DNA of 64,000 nt from Siphonodentalium dalli (GCA_032622095.1 CP136067.1:62072893-62136892); one strand, 5' to 3'. Positions 34,690 through 47,207 are shown, counted from the stretch's first letter. The notes: generated from the letters alone by a model not told the origin. Numbers and translations are program-made.

Positions 34690-35960
34690 TAATTTAAGTT
34701 GATCAATTTTTATGCTAATGAACGAGAGTAGCCACACAATGCGTCCCACTCCGTTTCGACGTTTTGCCCATTTCTGTTCAAAACATGGCCCGGAATTCCA
34801 AAAGACGTTTTTGGCAAAATTACATACTGCATCCTTTAAATTGACTTTGTCATGACTCAGAAGTTACTGGGACAACCAGAATAGAACATTTAGTTGTCAG
34901 TTGATGAAGTATCGTCGTTAAGGCTTAACCAAAGCAGTCCAATGTGGCATCCAGGGATATGTTTATCAAATTTTAAAACTGGTATAAAAGTATTAAAAAA
35001 ATGTCACAAAATTCACAGAAAACAACTAGCAATCTTATCATATGTAGTAGATAACACTATAGTGGAAGCAGATTTATAAAATATGTGGCACTCACTTACC
35101 AACCGAAATCTGTCTTTGTTCGCACATACAGACATAACAGTCAGATAATTTCCATAAAAGAGAGTAAATTTTGATTAAGGAAAATTCCATAAGAAATGTT
35201 TTGTTGAGAAATCCACATTTTATACTAGCAAAACGTATTTAATTTCAATTTCCCAAAGTGAGGGTATGAGTTCACCAGAAAGTAAACAGCTATGTTTGGC
35301 ACCGACTGTAGTGTCTGGTTTATACAGTGGGTCAGGTTCACTCAACCACCGAAGCATATAATTTAACAGAACCAACCTGGTCTAAATCCCAATCAGGATT
35401 AATCAAGAGATTGTTCAATAAATACAGTGATAGTCAAACATACTATTAACATAGCTGTGTGATACCTGTATTTGACATTTCAAATTCAAACACTCACATC
35501 AAAAACAAGAGAATAGAGTCATGTCATGTTCTGTGGCATAATGTATGGGTTTCTCGACAAAACATTCTTGAATTTATTAATGGAAATTGCTCAACTATAC
35601 AAAACATGTGCCTGCGCACAAAAGATCGGATTTCAATTGTGAAGAAAGTATAAAATGTTTCGAATTTCTGACACAGGTAAAGTGTTATTTGCTGTATATA
35701 ATGTATGTATAGTTGTTTTTACCCACTCCTGTAAAGTTTGTGCCATTTATTTTCTATTTTAAAATATATCCAACTTGTTCTCGGAGTCCATCATATTGGA
35801 GTGGTTGGGTTAAACCAAGTGAGTCACAATTTGATACCATTTCAGAACAGCAGAGTGTTGTTCCGAATAAATATTTTTATTACCACATTTGGTTGCCATT
35901 TTACGAGCCATCTGGAGTAATTTTGTCTAAAAACACATCAGAGTGACACATTTAAGACAG
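34690..35960 (+). mobile_element. Partial copy of the palindromic element's arm
   Basis: 34,690-34,924 matches 21,655-21,880, and 35,814-35,960 matches the continuation at 21,885-22,020 (TTTGGTTGCCATTTTAC-like, GTAATTTTGTCTAAAA). The two halves are separated by an 881-bp insertion. Homology stops near 35,960, and the opposite arm is missing on the other side of the 33.5-kb array, so this is half an element. Confidence 0.75.
34929..35809. mobile_element. piggyBac-like MITE, 881 bp, TTAA target duplication
   Basis: TTAA at 34,925-34,928 and at 35,810-35,813 flank the element. The left end reads CCAAAGCAGTCCAATGTGG, and the reverse complement of the right end reads CCCAACCACTCCAATATGAT, giving imperfect terminal inverted repeats that start with CC. 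TTAA duplication plus CC-initiated ends is the piggyBac signature. Two arm copies at 19,690-19,740 and 21,870-21,905 lack the insertion and read straight through. The interior has no transposase ORF. Confidence 0.75.
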
Positions 35961-36197
35961 ATTTTGGTACAGAATGGATATTTCGAAAGCGAGAATGTTG
36001 TCATGAAACGGTCAACAACAGCTCTTTTTCCAGCTCCTGAAGCTATCATTGAGATGGTTAATTGCCAGTGTAGAAAGGACTGCTCATCGTCGTGTTGTTC
36101 CTGTCGGAGAAACAGACTTGTGTGCACAGGTCCCCTAGTGCTACAACACTGCCATGAGTATACACATAAGGTATATAATCATGCATGTCAGTGTTGA
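35943..36197 (+). pseudogene. Cys-rich ORF, possible mobile-element-associated motif
   Basis: An 84-codon open frame contains LFPAPEAIIEMVNCQCRKDC followed by SSSCCSCRRNRLVCT. The pattern CxC(x)3C(x)4CxC(x)5C preceded by a PAPE-type stretch resembles a Cys-rich motif I recall from uncharacterised, repeat-associated invertebrate proteins (CxCK..C...CxCRK.GL.CT). The frame stops at 36,195-36,197, before the further cysteines usually seen. It begins exactly where homology to the giant-element arm fades. It may be the end of a degraded element ORF, but the identification rests on memory of a motif rather than a named family. Confidence 0.4.
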
Positions 36198-37889
36198 CGC
36201 ACCAGCGGACCTGTGGTGAGTCTATTCTCAAAATAGGTCCGGTAGATATAAACCTTGTATTAAGGTATATATACGTGTCCAAAGTTTCAACACTGAGTGC
36301 TGCTAACATACCGACTCCTTAACCACAGCAGAATTATGGGTAACTTTTCAGGATTTAGTCGGAAATATGGCTTGTTGCCATTCATCGGAAAGCTACAGCA
36401 ATTTTACGTTTCACATTAAGATGACTCAAACGTACGGGTATTTTTAACTGCTATTTCAAATGAACTTAAGTTATTATTCCATGTAGGCTGTAGAAAAATA
36501 AATGAGTATGCAGTGGGTACGTTTCAGGGTTCGACATTTTGGGGGTTTATACAAGGAAACCAAGGGCCAGTTTCGTGAAGTAATTTGTTAAGATCATCTT
36601 ATGCTATTACATTCCAGTTCCGGTACGCGTTTCCTAAAACAATCTTAAGATCATCTTAAGTGGGAAATTAAGATCCCGCCCATTTAGACTGGGTCGCATC
36701 CATTTATTACATCTATGATCATGGGGGGGGGGTCTGCACGAAAAGTTCAGTACACAGGGGTGAAAAAAATTCGCACAACCGGGGACACCACCCCCTAAGT
36801 TTTTCCTCCAACAATTTGGGGACCCACCCCTCTTTTCCATGATTTTTCATTTATATCTGCTTAACAAATTAAATAACTCCCAACGGTTTGTATACTGACA
36901 ATTGGAATATTTAGGCATAACCCTTAATGCTGGTAAATGTATACACATCTCTCAGTGATATATTATTTGATGCAGCTATACAGTTATTTCTCTGTTAACC
37001 GTGTGTAGAGGATATGATATTTGTCAACGTCATGTCTTTGGTGACCAAGATTTGACTTTGCTAACTTGCTAATAAAATTGCGATTCAACCTCCAGCATAG
37101 CAGCTAGGTCCCGGCCAGTCTAAGTTAACTACATACCCAAATATAAATAGCGTAATATACGAATATGAGTTTGTAGGTTAACAGATTGGTTCCGGACCTA
37201 TGTTCGCCCCTTTCTACTTGATGATGTTATATAGGTTCGAATATATATCCGACACCCCTTTGATCTCTGTTTCTATTGATAAATAATATAAACTGATACT
37301 TCGAAAAGACGGACAAGGATATTGTTTAATGAAAAACCCATAGCGGTGAATTGTATAATGAAAACAGAGTCGCCACAGCAAAAGCTGTCATCAGTGACGC
37401 ATTTATGCCACAAGGTGGAACTAGAATCAACCAGTGATATATATAAATAGATCTGACGCAAGGTCAGTTGCACGCGGGGCGATATGAAATCCCTCACTCG
37501 GTAAATACTAATCCATTCACCGGCTTCTATTCCACACGATTCATCAACCTGCAATTGTCAACTAACTGAAATAATGCATTCGATTGCCCTGAAGCAATGT
37601 GATGCTATAAAGCATATTGAGAGAGCAACTATTGTGTCTAGCGCCAGGTCACGGATACTTTGGCCAAGTTTGGGTATACATTCTCTTTCCCGGGTACCCG
37701 GGTAAGCGACAGTCGCAACCGGTCCATATTCCTTGCGCACACACACTCCCACCAGTTTTTTTTTCTTCAGTTTTGGGAGTGGATATTCCTTTGAAGATCC
37801 ATAATGTTTTCGACTACCTGTTGCTTTATTGATTAAGATAAATATAGTCATTAAGGCAAACATGATGTATTGTAATTAAAAACAACCTG
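36198..37889. other. No supported gene
   Basis: Near 36,560-36,670 sits a repeat-like stretch with CTTAAGATCATCTTAAG palindromes and ATTAAGATCCC, followed by a 10-base G run (36,725). ORFs of 68-101 codons on the minus strand (36,634-36,840, 37,273-37,554, 37,558-37,863) have no recognisable domain. Confidence 0.4.
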
Positions 37890-38190
37890 GCGGGATAATT
37901 TCCTTTGGCACACCCAACATGCCACATCCCTCATCCGATCATCACCAAACTTCATATGGATATTCGGGGTGACCTCTAGATGGGAGCCATCGACTTTTTT
38001 TCTAAATTCGTTGAAGAACATTGTCGCCAGCAGCCATCTCGTGTTTAAAATCCAGCGTCACACCATGCAGCCCGCATTTATCAGATAAATGTTTTGAAAA
38101 TGTACAGGCATGTTTAGGGTCACCTCTAGGTGGGAGCTATCGAATTTGAACGATTTTGATGAAAAACATGGCCGCCGGCAAGCCATATTA
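37890..38190 (-). repeat. 165-bp repeat, reverse orientation
   Basis: Reverse complement of the 32.9-33.5 kb units (CATCCGATC, CACCAAACTTCATATGGAT, GATGGGAGCCATCGA, CATGGCCGCCGGC). Together with 32,906-33,515 it brackets the region 33.5-37.9 kb as an inverted pair. Confidence 0.75.
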
Positions 38191-38579
38191 AAGCTCATAC
38201 ATTACACATACCTGATACCCATACACGTCAATTAACGTCAATTACCGGTGATGGGAACATGATTCAAACAATCTTTCTATCTTTTTTTAACATAAATTAT
38301 TCCTTTCAATGGTTTTCAAATATGATAGGAAACATGTGAAATAATAAGATAAATAAATAAAATAAGACTTCACTTTTTCATTGAACTTTATACTTACAAA
38401 TATTTATAATATATAGTGATATATTAACATAAATATAAAACCTGACATCAGAAATAGAATAATTTTCACATTTCTCAAGGCAATTTACAAATAGGGTGCA
38501 TTTAGCTCGATAATATGTTATCTTAATTCTGACATATCGATATATAGGCTTTGTTTGCACCTTTAATAAATCTATTTCT

Positions 38580-38695
38580 ATATTTGCGAATGTCTGTCTG
38601 TCTGTATGTGTTCTATAAAAATTGATGTATGTCTGTCTGTATGTGTTCTATAAAAAATCATGTCTGTCTGTCTGTATGTGTTCTATAAAAATTCA
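38580..38695 (+). repeat. Three tandem ~46-bp units
   Basis: TGTCTGTCTGTATGTGTTCT followed by ATAAAAA recurs three times. Shorter relatives sit at 40,020 and 41,225, so it belongs to the larger ~1.2-1.4 kb period of the neighbouring satellite. Confidence 0.85.
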
Positions 38696-38739
38696 CGGGG
38701 GACAATCTTGATGGCACCAAAGGGGTAAATTTTTACGAG

Positions 38740-41700
38740 AAAATAATGGTGCGGGTTAGAATTTTCTAAAGTGACGCTGTAGTTATCAGGGGCAGAAAAA
38801 GGGGAGGACATCAAACAAATTTGTCGCCGATTTCCAACAAACTTATACATATCATCTTCATGATATAATGACTCTAATTATTAGTTTTGAATATGTCAAA
38901 AGTGGCGCCGTTCGAGTCTGGGATGCACTGAAGTGCAGAGTGGAACCGAAATTGATCAAAAATATTTTAGCGCCAATTTCCACCATATTAATATACATTG
39001 TTCTCCATGATACAAGGAATCTAATCGTGAGAATTAACGACGCCAAATTGGTGCCGTTTGAACCAGCGATGGGGAGGGGATGTAAAATGATAATAATTTG
39101 TTTTGTCGCCGAATACCACCACACTTATACATTATCATCTTCATGATATGAGGAATCTAATGGTGTGGTTTAAGTATGTCAAAATTGGCGTTTATCGAGT
39201 CAGGTGTGCATGGTACCACAATTGATAAACAATATTTTAGCGCCGATTTCCACCAATTTGATACACAATCTTCTTCATGATACGAGGAATCTAACCATGT
39301 GATTTAAAGACGCCAAATTTGTGCCGTTTGTGTGAGAGATGGGGGCATTTGGGCCACTAAATTTGATTAAAAAATTGTTTAGTCGCCGTTTACCACCAAA
39401 CTTATACACAAGCATATCCACGATATCAGGAGCCTATTGTGTGGTTTAAAGATGTCAATAGCGTGGCCATTCGAGTCAATTGTGCATGGATGGGGAGGGA
39501 CACCAAAATTTATAAAAGTGTTTTTAGCGCCGATTTCTACCACAAATATATTAAAAACTTGCCGTAATTTTCCAGATATGAGTATGGTAACAAAGTGTAT
39601 AATTGAAGACAGCAATTGTTTCATTATTTTGTATATATATATATTAATGTATATATTATAAGCTGGGGCAATGACATTTCAACAATATTTTATGGTTATT
39701 ATGTTGTTTTGGGCCATTGTGGCCATTTTGCAAACCTTATAGTGAAATAGAGCTCATTCTTTTATAAATGTTCGGCCATATTGGAAGAAATTTCAACTCT
39801 GTTACATTTAGGATATCCTTAAGTTTTGGTACAACAAAATTTGGATTTCTCACCAAAAGGTTTCGTATGGAGTTCTCATCAATCAAGATCTACTTTCTTC
39901 TATGGAGATTATCTGACAATTATGTATGTACGGGCTCACAATATGTTATTTTTGTTGACAAGTAAGTGCCTGTTACTGGTATAGTGTTATTTACTATATC
40001 TATCCGCTATATCTATATTTCCGAATGTCTGTGTTCTATAGAAATTCACGGGGACCACCTAGATGGCACCAAAGGGGTCTACCTGGGGTAACATATTACG
40101 AGAAAGATAATGGTGCGGGTTAGAATTTTCTAAAGTGACGCTGTTGTTGTCAGGGGCAGCAAAACAATTTGTCGCCGATTTCTAATAAACTTATACCTAA
40201 TCATCTGCATGATATGAGGAATATAATGATGTAGTTTAAATATGTCAAAAGTTGTGACGTTCGAGTCAGTGGTGCACGGAAGGGGAGAGTGGAACCGAAA
40301 TTGATAAAAAATATATATATTAGCGCCGATTTCCACCAAATTAATACACATTGTTCTCATTGATACAAGGAATCTAATCGTGTGAATTAACGACGCCAAA
40401 TTGGTGCCGTTTGGACGAGCGATGGGGAGGGGATGTAAAAATGATAATAATTTGTTTAGTCGCCGAATACCACCAAACATATACACTATCATTTTCATGC
40501 TATGAGGAATCTAATGGCAGGGTTTAAGTATGTCAAAAGTGGCGTCCTTCGAGTCAGGGTGCACTTAAGGGGAGACGGGTACCACAATTTTTCTAAACAA
40601 TAGTTTTAGCGCAGATTTCCACCAATTTCCACCAGTTCTTGTTCATGATACGAGGAATCTAACCGTGTGATTTAAAGACGCCAAATTGGTGCCGTTTTTG
40701 GTGAGAGATGGGGGGGGCATTAATTTGATAAAAAACAATTGTTTAGTCGCCGATTACCACCATGATATGAGGAGTCTAATTGTGTGGTTTAAGGATGTCA
40801 ATAGTGGGGCGGTTCTAGTCAATGGTGCATGGAGGGGAGAGGGCCACCAAACGTTATAAAAGTGTTTTTAGCGCAGATTCCTACCACATTTATAAATATT
40901 CTTCACCGTGATTCGAGGAATTCATCGTGTGGTTTAAATTTCAAGTTGGTGTCATTTTGGGTGAAAGAGGGGGCACTAAATCTGATACGAATTTCATTAG
41001 TCGCCGATTTTGACCAATTTTATATATAGTCACTGCATAATGATTCTAATTGTGTGGTTTAAAGATATCAAAAGTGGCGTCGCTTGAGTCAAGGATAGGA
41101 GAAGAGGTCACCAAAACTGATAAAAAATATGTTTACGACAATGTCCACCAAATTCATACACGTTCTTCTCCAATGCTACTTAGAATCAAATCGTGTGGGT
41201 TAAAGTCGTTGGTGCCTATATTTTCGAATGTCTGTCTACCTGTGTTCTATATGCCAAAATGGTAGATAGTGGCTCGGGTTACAGTTTTCTAAAGTGACGC
41301 TGTGGGTATCAGGGGCAGAAAAGAGCGAGGGGCAGCAAAAATGATTAAATATTTTTTGTCGTGAATTTCCAAACTTATACATAATCATATCCATGATATG
41401 GCGTCGTTCGAGTCAGGGGTGCACGGAGGGGGGGGGGGACACACAAATTTATACAAAAACACAACCTATTTTAAGTGCCGATTTCCTCCAAATTGATACA
41501 TGTTCTTCTCTATCATACACGGAATCAAATCGTGTGATTTAAAGAGGCCAAATTTGTGCGTTTGGGTGAGAGAGAGGCACTAAATTTAATAAGTTAATCA
41601 TCTCCATGATATCAAGAGTCTAATTGACATGGTTTAAATGTGTCAAAAGTGGCGCCGTTCGAGTCATGAATGGGTAATAGTGGGGCACCAAAGCTGATAC

Positions 41701-41930
41701 AAATATTTTTAGCACTAACTTGCACCAAATTCATACACTTTCTTCTCCAGTGACTCGGATACGAGGACTCAAATCATGTGGATGGAAAGACTGCACATTT
41801 GGTGCCGTTTTGGGCCAGGGCGGAGAGAGGAGGAGCACTAACATTGATCAGAATGTTTTAGTCGCCGATATCCACCGAAGTTATATATATAGTCATCTCA
41901 TGCATAATTCGTTCTAGGGAGTTTTTAGCG
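38740..41930 (+). repeat. ~140-bp satellite of two alternating monomer types
   Basis: Monomers start at GCCGATTTCCACCAA-like sequence near 38,826, 38,969, 39,111, 39,241, 39,383, 40,172, 40,325, 40,461, 40,608, 40,748, 40,870 and 41,003. Type 1 contains GTCAAAAGTGGCGCCGTTCG; type 2 contains GACGCCAAATTGGTGCCGTT. They alternate, giving a ~280-bp dimer. A leader (GGTTAGAATTTTCTAAAGTG, GACGCTGT, CAGGGGCAG) recurs at 38,755, 40,113 and 41,275, a still higher period. ORFs here are artefacts. Confidence 0.88.
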
Positions 41931-43921
41931 TTAAAATTTCACAGGACACAATCATGGTGACCGAATTAAGTCACTTGAATAATTATATCTTCTCAACTCT
42001 CATTTATATTAGGACGGGAATCAGGGCATTCATATAGTGAGCTAGCAAAAAACATATACATGGAAGAAAGCATTAAAAGTATATTTATCATTCTCTCTAA
42101 GAGACACACATATTCCTGCAAAATGAGGGACCCTGAACCCCAGAGGATGGCATGTTAAATATAATATCTTCAGTAAGTTCAGAGATAAAAGTAAGTACGA
42201 CATGACTTTTCAGGATCCTCCAATACTGGCATCGGACAAGGGTATATCTGCCCGATACAGAGGATTTCTTTCATTTTTTTTAGAACAAAATCATGGCCTA
42301 AATTAAAATCTTAAAATCTCGCTCAGTGTCGGGCATATGTATCTGATATATAGCAACATTTCTTTTAAAATGAGAATAATTAGCCATGCAATATAGACTA
42401 TGAGCAGAGGAACATCTCGACGTGTCTTTAAAACATCTCTATCTTCATGTCATAATCGGGTGTCTAACCCACTAGATTGATTTATACATCTCTGTGTAAA
42501 ACCAAATTGTCCTTTTTTTCTTTTTGCAAACTAATGTGTTTATGGTGTACATGTTTTGATCCCAATAAAAAAATATTTAAATAAAAACCAAACAAACAAA
42601 AGTCAATTCCAACCACGTCGACTGAATGAATTAAAAATGATAACGTCTGAAGAACGCGCAGTTGTAAATAAATAAACACCTCTTTATTGTGGGACTGGGT
42701 GGTACGAACTAATCGCGATAATCAAAATGACAATCACTCCGACTACTTATAATCCGTGTATAAGAATGACGTATTGTGATGCCATTTGGATATACAATTT
42801 ATGAGAATACATGTAACATTCTGAGCAAGGGTATTCTCTATTCCAACCAATTGTCCACAGCAGAGGGTTTCACGTCAATTTAACCTGGACAACGCCGGGT
42901 AACCCGGCTAGTACCACAATATAATTAATCGTTACTTAGAATATGTTCATAATATCATCATACTATATTATGGTTTACTATGAACGTCATATATGTACTT
43001 GTTAAAGGTACACAATCCTACTCGATTGTCCCCATACGTTCCATTTACAACAACAACAACGGAAGTTCACCAAAGGCCGATTTAGTTATCCAAATTAGTG
43101 TATTTCCGATAAATACTCAGAACGATACCAAGCACCGTGACGATATCATATTTGCCGAAAAAGTCCAATAATAACGTTTTTTGACGGTATCTACGACGAG
43201 CGAGTGTGGTCTGCAAATTCTATATATGGTGATGCCATATTTTTAGTGGAATTCCCCACACATGTCATCACAAATGTAAACAAACATATTTCCACGTGTA
43301 ACCGGCATGCTGTAATATAACATGGCTATTTGCACGACTAAAACATGTTTATCGATTCGTAAATAAAAAATATGTTATGTACCGTACATCAACTATCGCA
43401 ATTTACCTTATTTGTTGTTGCTGACGTTTCTTTTCGTTGTGTTATATTCCGAAGTTAATTTGCGATAGCATTGATCGCCATTCAAAGTCACAGCGAACTG
43501 TGAGAGGTGCTGAAAAATAACAGATTTCAAAACTCGAAATCTGATAACTCTGGGCTCAAATCTAACACTGTTTAACCCCGAAGCCGAAGATATAGTAATT
43601 TAGGGGCGTTAAATAGGATTATGTATCTTTTCAAGATAGCAACTTATAACATAGTTTGGTCTCAAGTTCAAACTTCAGCCTTAAGTGCGTTTCAAGATCA
43701 AGGTCTTAACTTAGATGGTCTTAAAGGGTAATGTACTCAAATAGTGTTGTTGGCTTCCATATTATCTGCCTCGTAGAATAAGGTAACCAGATGTCATCAT
43801 TTGACTGTCAGCTAAGTACGAAGTAATGTTACAGATGGCAGGAATGCGAAAATAAAATAGAAAGCTCGTCGTCGAGATATTTGTACAGTTACGGTACATC
43901 AAATAAATGTTATGTTATATA
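41931..43921. other. No confirmed gene; one unassigned 63-codon ORF
   Basis: The ORF at 42,980-43,171 begins MNVIYVLVKGTQSYSIVPIR. The spacing of YVLV and SxVPI is faintly like the N-terminal strand pair of some chromatin or BEN-associated proteins, but nothing else supports this. A stretch at 43,600-43,735 (CTTAAGTGCG, TCTTAACTTAGATGGTCTTA) resembles SINE-like or short dispersed repeats. No other feature is seen. Confidence 0.3.
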
Positions 43922-44960
43922 GAAGAGCGGTTAAGACAGATAAAATCTGGAATCATGCACTTTTGAGTAGAAGCATGAAACTTCTCACATATCATTATGG
44001 ACATATATGGATCAATTTCTGATATGGACCTATTTTCAAAAATTCAAAATGGCCGCCAAATCCAAGATGGCGCCCAAGGGGGTCACTAAATTTCCGGTTA
44101 TGACCCTATCTCTAGTTATACGGCGATAACAGAAAAAATATTTGACATATGATGGTGTAGTTAATTGTTAGGTATTCGCCATACATATGCGCATTTAATT
44201 AAACTCATTTTGTTAGCCATCCCCCAAGATGGCCCCCAAAATATCCCAAAATGGCCGCCAAAATAAAAAAAAAATGCCGATTTTTCTTAAATTCTACACT
44301 TCTTTCTAAATTATCCCAGAAATGTTATGGACTATATGGGAATTTCTTCTCGGAATATTGAGAGTAGTCATTTACTATCAATTTCGAGTCATGTTGAGTA
44401 TTCTGGGTTACCGCCGGACCATGTATACGTTTAAAAAAACGACTATCAAATCACCCACATAGTACATTAGTATTATTCCAACCACGCTATGTCCGTTAAG
44501 AGCTCTGTAATGTACACAATAATAATTGTCTGGACATGCAAAAACAGTATCACATTGTTTATCCAAAATTGCCATACTTATACAACAATTACTGCCAAAA
44601 TAGCCGTCAAAATGGAAAAAATCTTGAATTTTCGTTCAAATTTACTTTTTTGGGGTTAATTCTGGGATACAAAAGTTGTAAGACTCACAGGCATATCTCT
44701 GAGACATACTAATTCAAGGAATTTCAGGGGTGGTCCATAAGATGTCTATAAAAATCCAAGATGTCTGCCAAAATGACAGCGTAAATTTTGCACCATTGTC
44801 ATTTTTGCATACAAACGTAAATTTTTTCAACTCTGTAAGACTCCGTCATAATTATTGTGGTACACTCTAGTGACATAGGCAATATTAAACTATGTGCTGG
44901 TAGTTAAAATAAAGATAACTGCCAAAATGACCGCCATAATAGGAATGTTTTAGTACAACC
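43922..44960 (+). repeat. Left arm of the second giant element
   Basis: Contains repeated AAAATGGCCGCCAAA and AAGATGGCGCCC motifs (about 44,047, 44,063, 44,225, 44,253, 44,590). It aligns inverted with 49,520-50,273. The part beyond 44,700 is more diverged. Confidence 0.75.
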
Positions 44961-44989
44961 GTGGAACCTCTCTGCTAAGTAAGATTGTT

Positions 44990-46060
44990 ATATGATAACA
45001 TGTCCGATTTGACTAAATCAGGTCCATGATTATGCTGTTCTGTACCTGCTATATGATATTGTGATTCTTGTACATGATAACATATTGGCATATGCTACAC
45101 CAGGCTAATGTTACATGCCACAATGTTCCTGCTTGATAATCTCAGGATGCTTATATAAGAAATATATGAAAAATATACTATCATATGTACTGGAAGTAGT
45201 TTCACCATAAGCGGTTCATTGCATTGCTGTGACTACCTTCATAATAGTTTAACGTTATAATATGGACAGAAACAAATTATGAGGGTGTGTCTAATGTATA
45301 ATAGATCAATAGAATGTGTATAATTCGAATGTACCAAGGATTACATGCCCTTGTTCAGCCAGTTTTCAGTCGGATGTGATTAAAATAGCTCTGTTGTCAT
45401 TGAAAGTGAAACCAATTATTTAAGCAATGAGTACTTCATAACACAACATCCGTGTCTGTTACAAGACTAACTACATTTTTGCAGAACCATTCAAATTGTA
45501 GATCGTTGATCAGTCGAATAGCTCTATTTCATTAAATTCGAACAATGTGTCATGTCAGATGGCACATTTTCTCCACATCATCGTACTTGAGTTGAAAATG
45601 TAACAAGGCATTTTCTTCCAAATTCGACAATATGACCATGAGTTGCTAACATACCTCTGATGATTACCCCTTTGTTAGTGAGGTGCACTTAGGGACACGT
45701 TTAGAAATACATAAGAAACGATCATGACATTTAACAAATCCAGCTTAAAACTGACTTTTGGGGCATTATATCGATTCATATTAGCCAACATGTTTGGTAT
45801 GCATTTGTTGCATCAAATTATGGTCACTATATGACAATAGCTTCCACATATGTGCACTACACAGGCTCATCATACATGTCATTATGTACCTGCTACATTT
45901 GATGGTGTTTCTTATATATAATACAGGTCGGATTATACCAGACCGGGGAACATGGCTCATCGCACTTGCCACAATGAATCTGTTGTGCTCGACCAGGACT
46001 ATTATAAACCTGTTCGATATAGACTACACCAGACTGATTGTGTATGCCAGAAAATGAGAA
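44990..46060 (+). repeat. Degenerate 80-100-bp minisatellite (left block)
   Basis: Recurring words are GATAACAT followed by a GACTACACCAGGCT-like block, CATACATGTCA and TACCTGCTA, at about 80-100-bp intervals (44,995, 45,077, later 45,860-46,030). ORFs here are repeat by-products. Confidence 0.65.
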
Positions 46061-46089
46061 AGCATCTGGTATAAACGATTAGATCCATT

Positions 46090-46720
46090 CCCCAACCAGA
46101 GATTGGTCCAACTCTTGCAGAGATGTCTGTTGAACGTGTCGAGTTGTCACACAGTCTACAACCTCACCCAGTCATGTTCTATGAGTTTGAGATTGTATGA
46201 TACCGCTGGTAAATCAATGCATTTGATTCCTTCCTCTTTGAGATAACGTTTCCCAAGCCTGGTTCAGTGTGGTCTGGTGGTATCTTCTACCAGAAAGGAA
46301 TATGCACCTATAGTACCTGCAAACGGTCGCACAAACAGGTCTAGAATTCCACCCCTATAACTTTAAGCATCAATGGTGCCGTTCTGGATGATAAACATGT
46401 CTGTGCGACCGTCAAAAGGCATCCCTCCCCACACCATAACCGAACCACCATCTTAGCGGTTATCTTCCACCACTGTGGCATCAGTGAAACTCTCATATCG
46501 CCTCCTCCAGACCAAAACACGTCTGTCAAGGAAATCTAGGCTAACTCTGTTCACAGCACGGTTGACCATTGTTGCACTCTACAGTTGACACATTCCGCGC
46601 ACCGCTGTACATGGTGTCATATGTGACGTGGCAGCACGATTACGACCTCCTTGAGCGTAACGAACATCGTGTTGTCTGTTTCTGTTGGCCTGTGTTGAAA
46701 TTATGACCCCAGCCTCATTC
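46090..46720 (-). pseudogene. Tc1/mariner-type (Tc1-like) transposase remnant
   Basis: Reading 46,560 to 46,090 on the minus strand gives RRVLVWRRRYESF, DGGSVMVWGGMPFDGRTDMF, FVRPFAG, EDTTRPH and later LPAVSYNLKLIEHDWVRL. These align in order with the Tc1-family DDE domain: the VWRR strand, GGGSVMVWGG, the DNARPH block containing the second catalytic Asp, and the SPDLNPIEHxWD block, where the third catalytic Asp/Glu region is degraded. In-frame stops occur after EDNR, after TIDA and after TRPH, and the first catalytic Asp region (FSDES) is not recognisable. The N-terminal DNA-binding half is only faintly visible to about 46,720. The gene is dead. Its own terminal repeats are not seen, so it may have belonged to the surrounding element or be a nested insertion. 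Confidence 0.88.
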
Positions 46721-47058
46721 TGGAGGGGAGCGCTGCAGTGATATGACATTCATGGTATGTGCCAGATTCACAGTTTCTTTGAGATAAAGCCATCATAAAG
46801 GTTATATGTTTGTCTTATCATTTCGTACCCGCAGATGACTATGTCGTGACTTCTTTCCACAGTAATATGGGTATTGATGCGATTCCACACCTGGATGCAA
46901 TGTTATTGCTGTCACCTGGCCATGCAGAAACCTACCTATGTGACATTCCAGATTGGAGCATCACCACCCCTCTGGACAAATTGTGGGTGCTTAATTCGGA
47001 AACCTTTTTAAATCAATGCCGAAGAGTTGTTGGTAATAGCCACTCATGTGACACTATA

Positions 47059-47207
47059 CAGTTATCGCCTGGTGTTGAGGGAGACACGGATATTTGTCGC
47101 CTGTTTGGTGATGAATGTCTCCCGAGGGGCTTTGCCCCGAGGGATACATTCATATCCCAAGCGGGCGACAAATATCCGTGTCTCCCGAAAAATAAAGGCG
47201 ATAACTG
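47059..47207. mobile_element. 149-bp hairpin MITE
   Basis: A near-complete inverted repeat: CAGTTATCGCC at 47,059 pairs with GGCGATAACTG ending at 47,207. Inside, GGGAGACACGGATATTTGTC pairs with its complement, and CGAGGGGCTTTGCCCCGAGG forms the tip. The arms are ~73 bp each and about 85 percent complementary by eye. The 139-codon plus ORF at 46,810-47,229 and the opposing 69-codon ORF run through it and are products of the hairpin. The transcript would fold into a long stem. Confidence 0.85.

Noticed and set aside
36634-36840. Gly/Pro/Cys-rich minus ORF
   Set aside because: Arises from a poly-G tract and repeat-like sequence; no domain.
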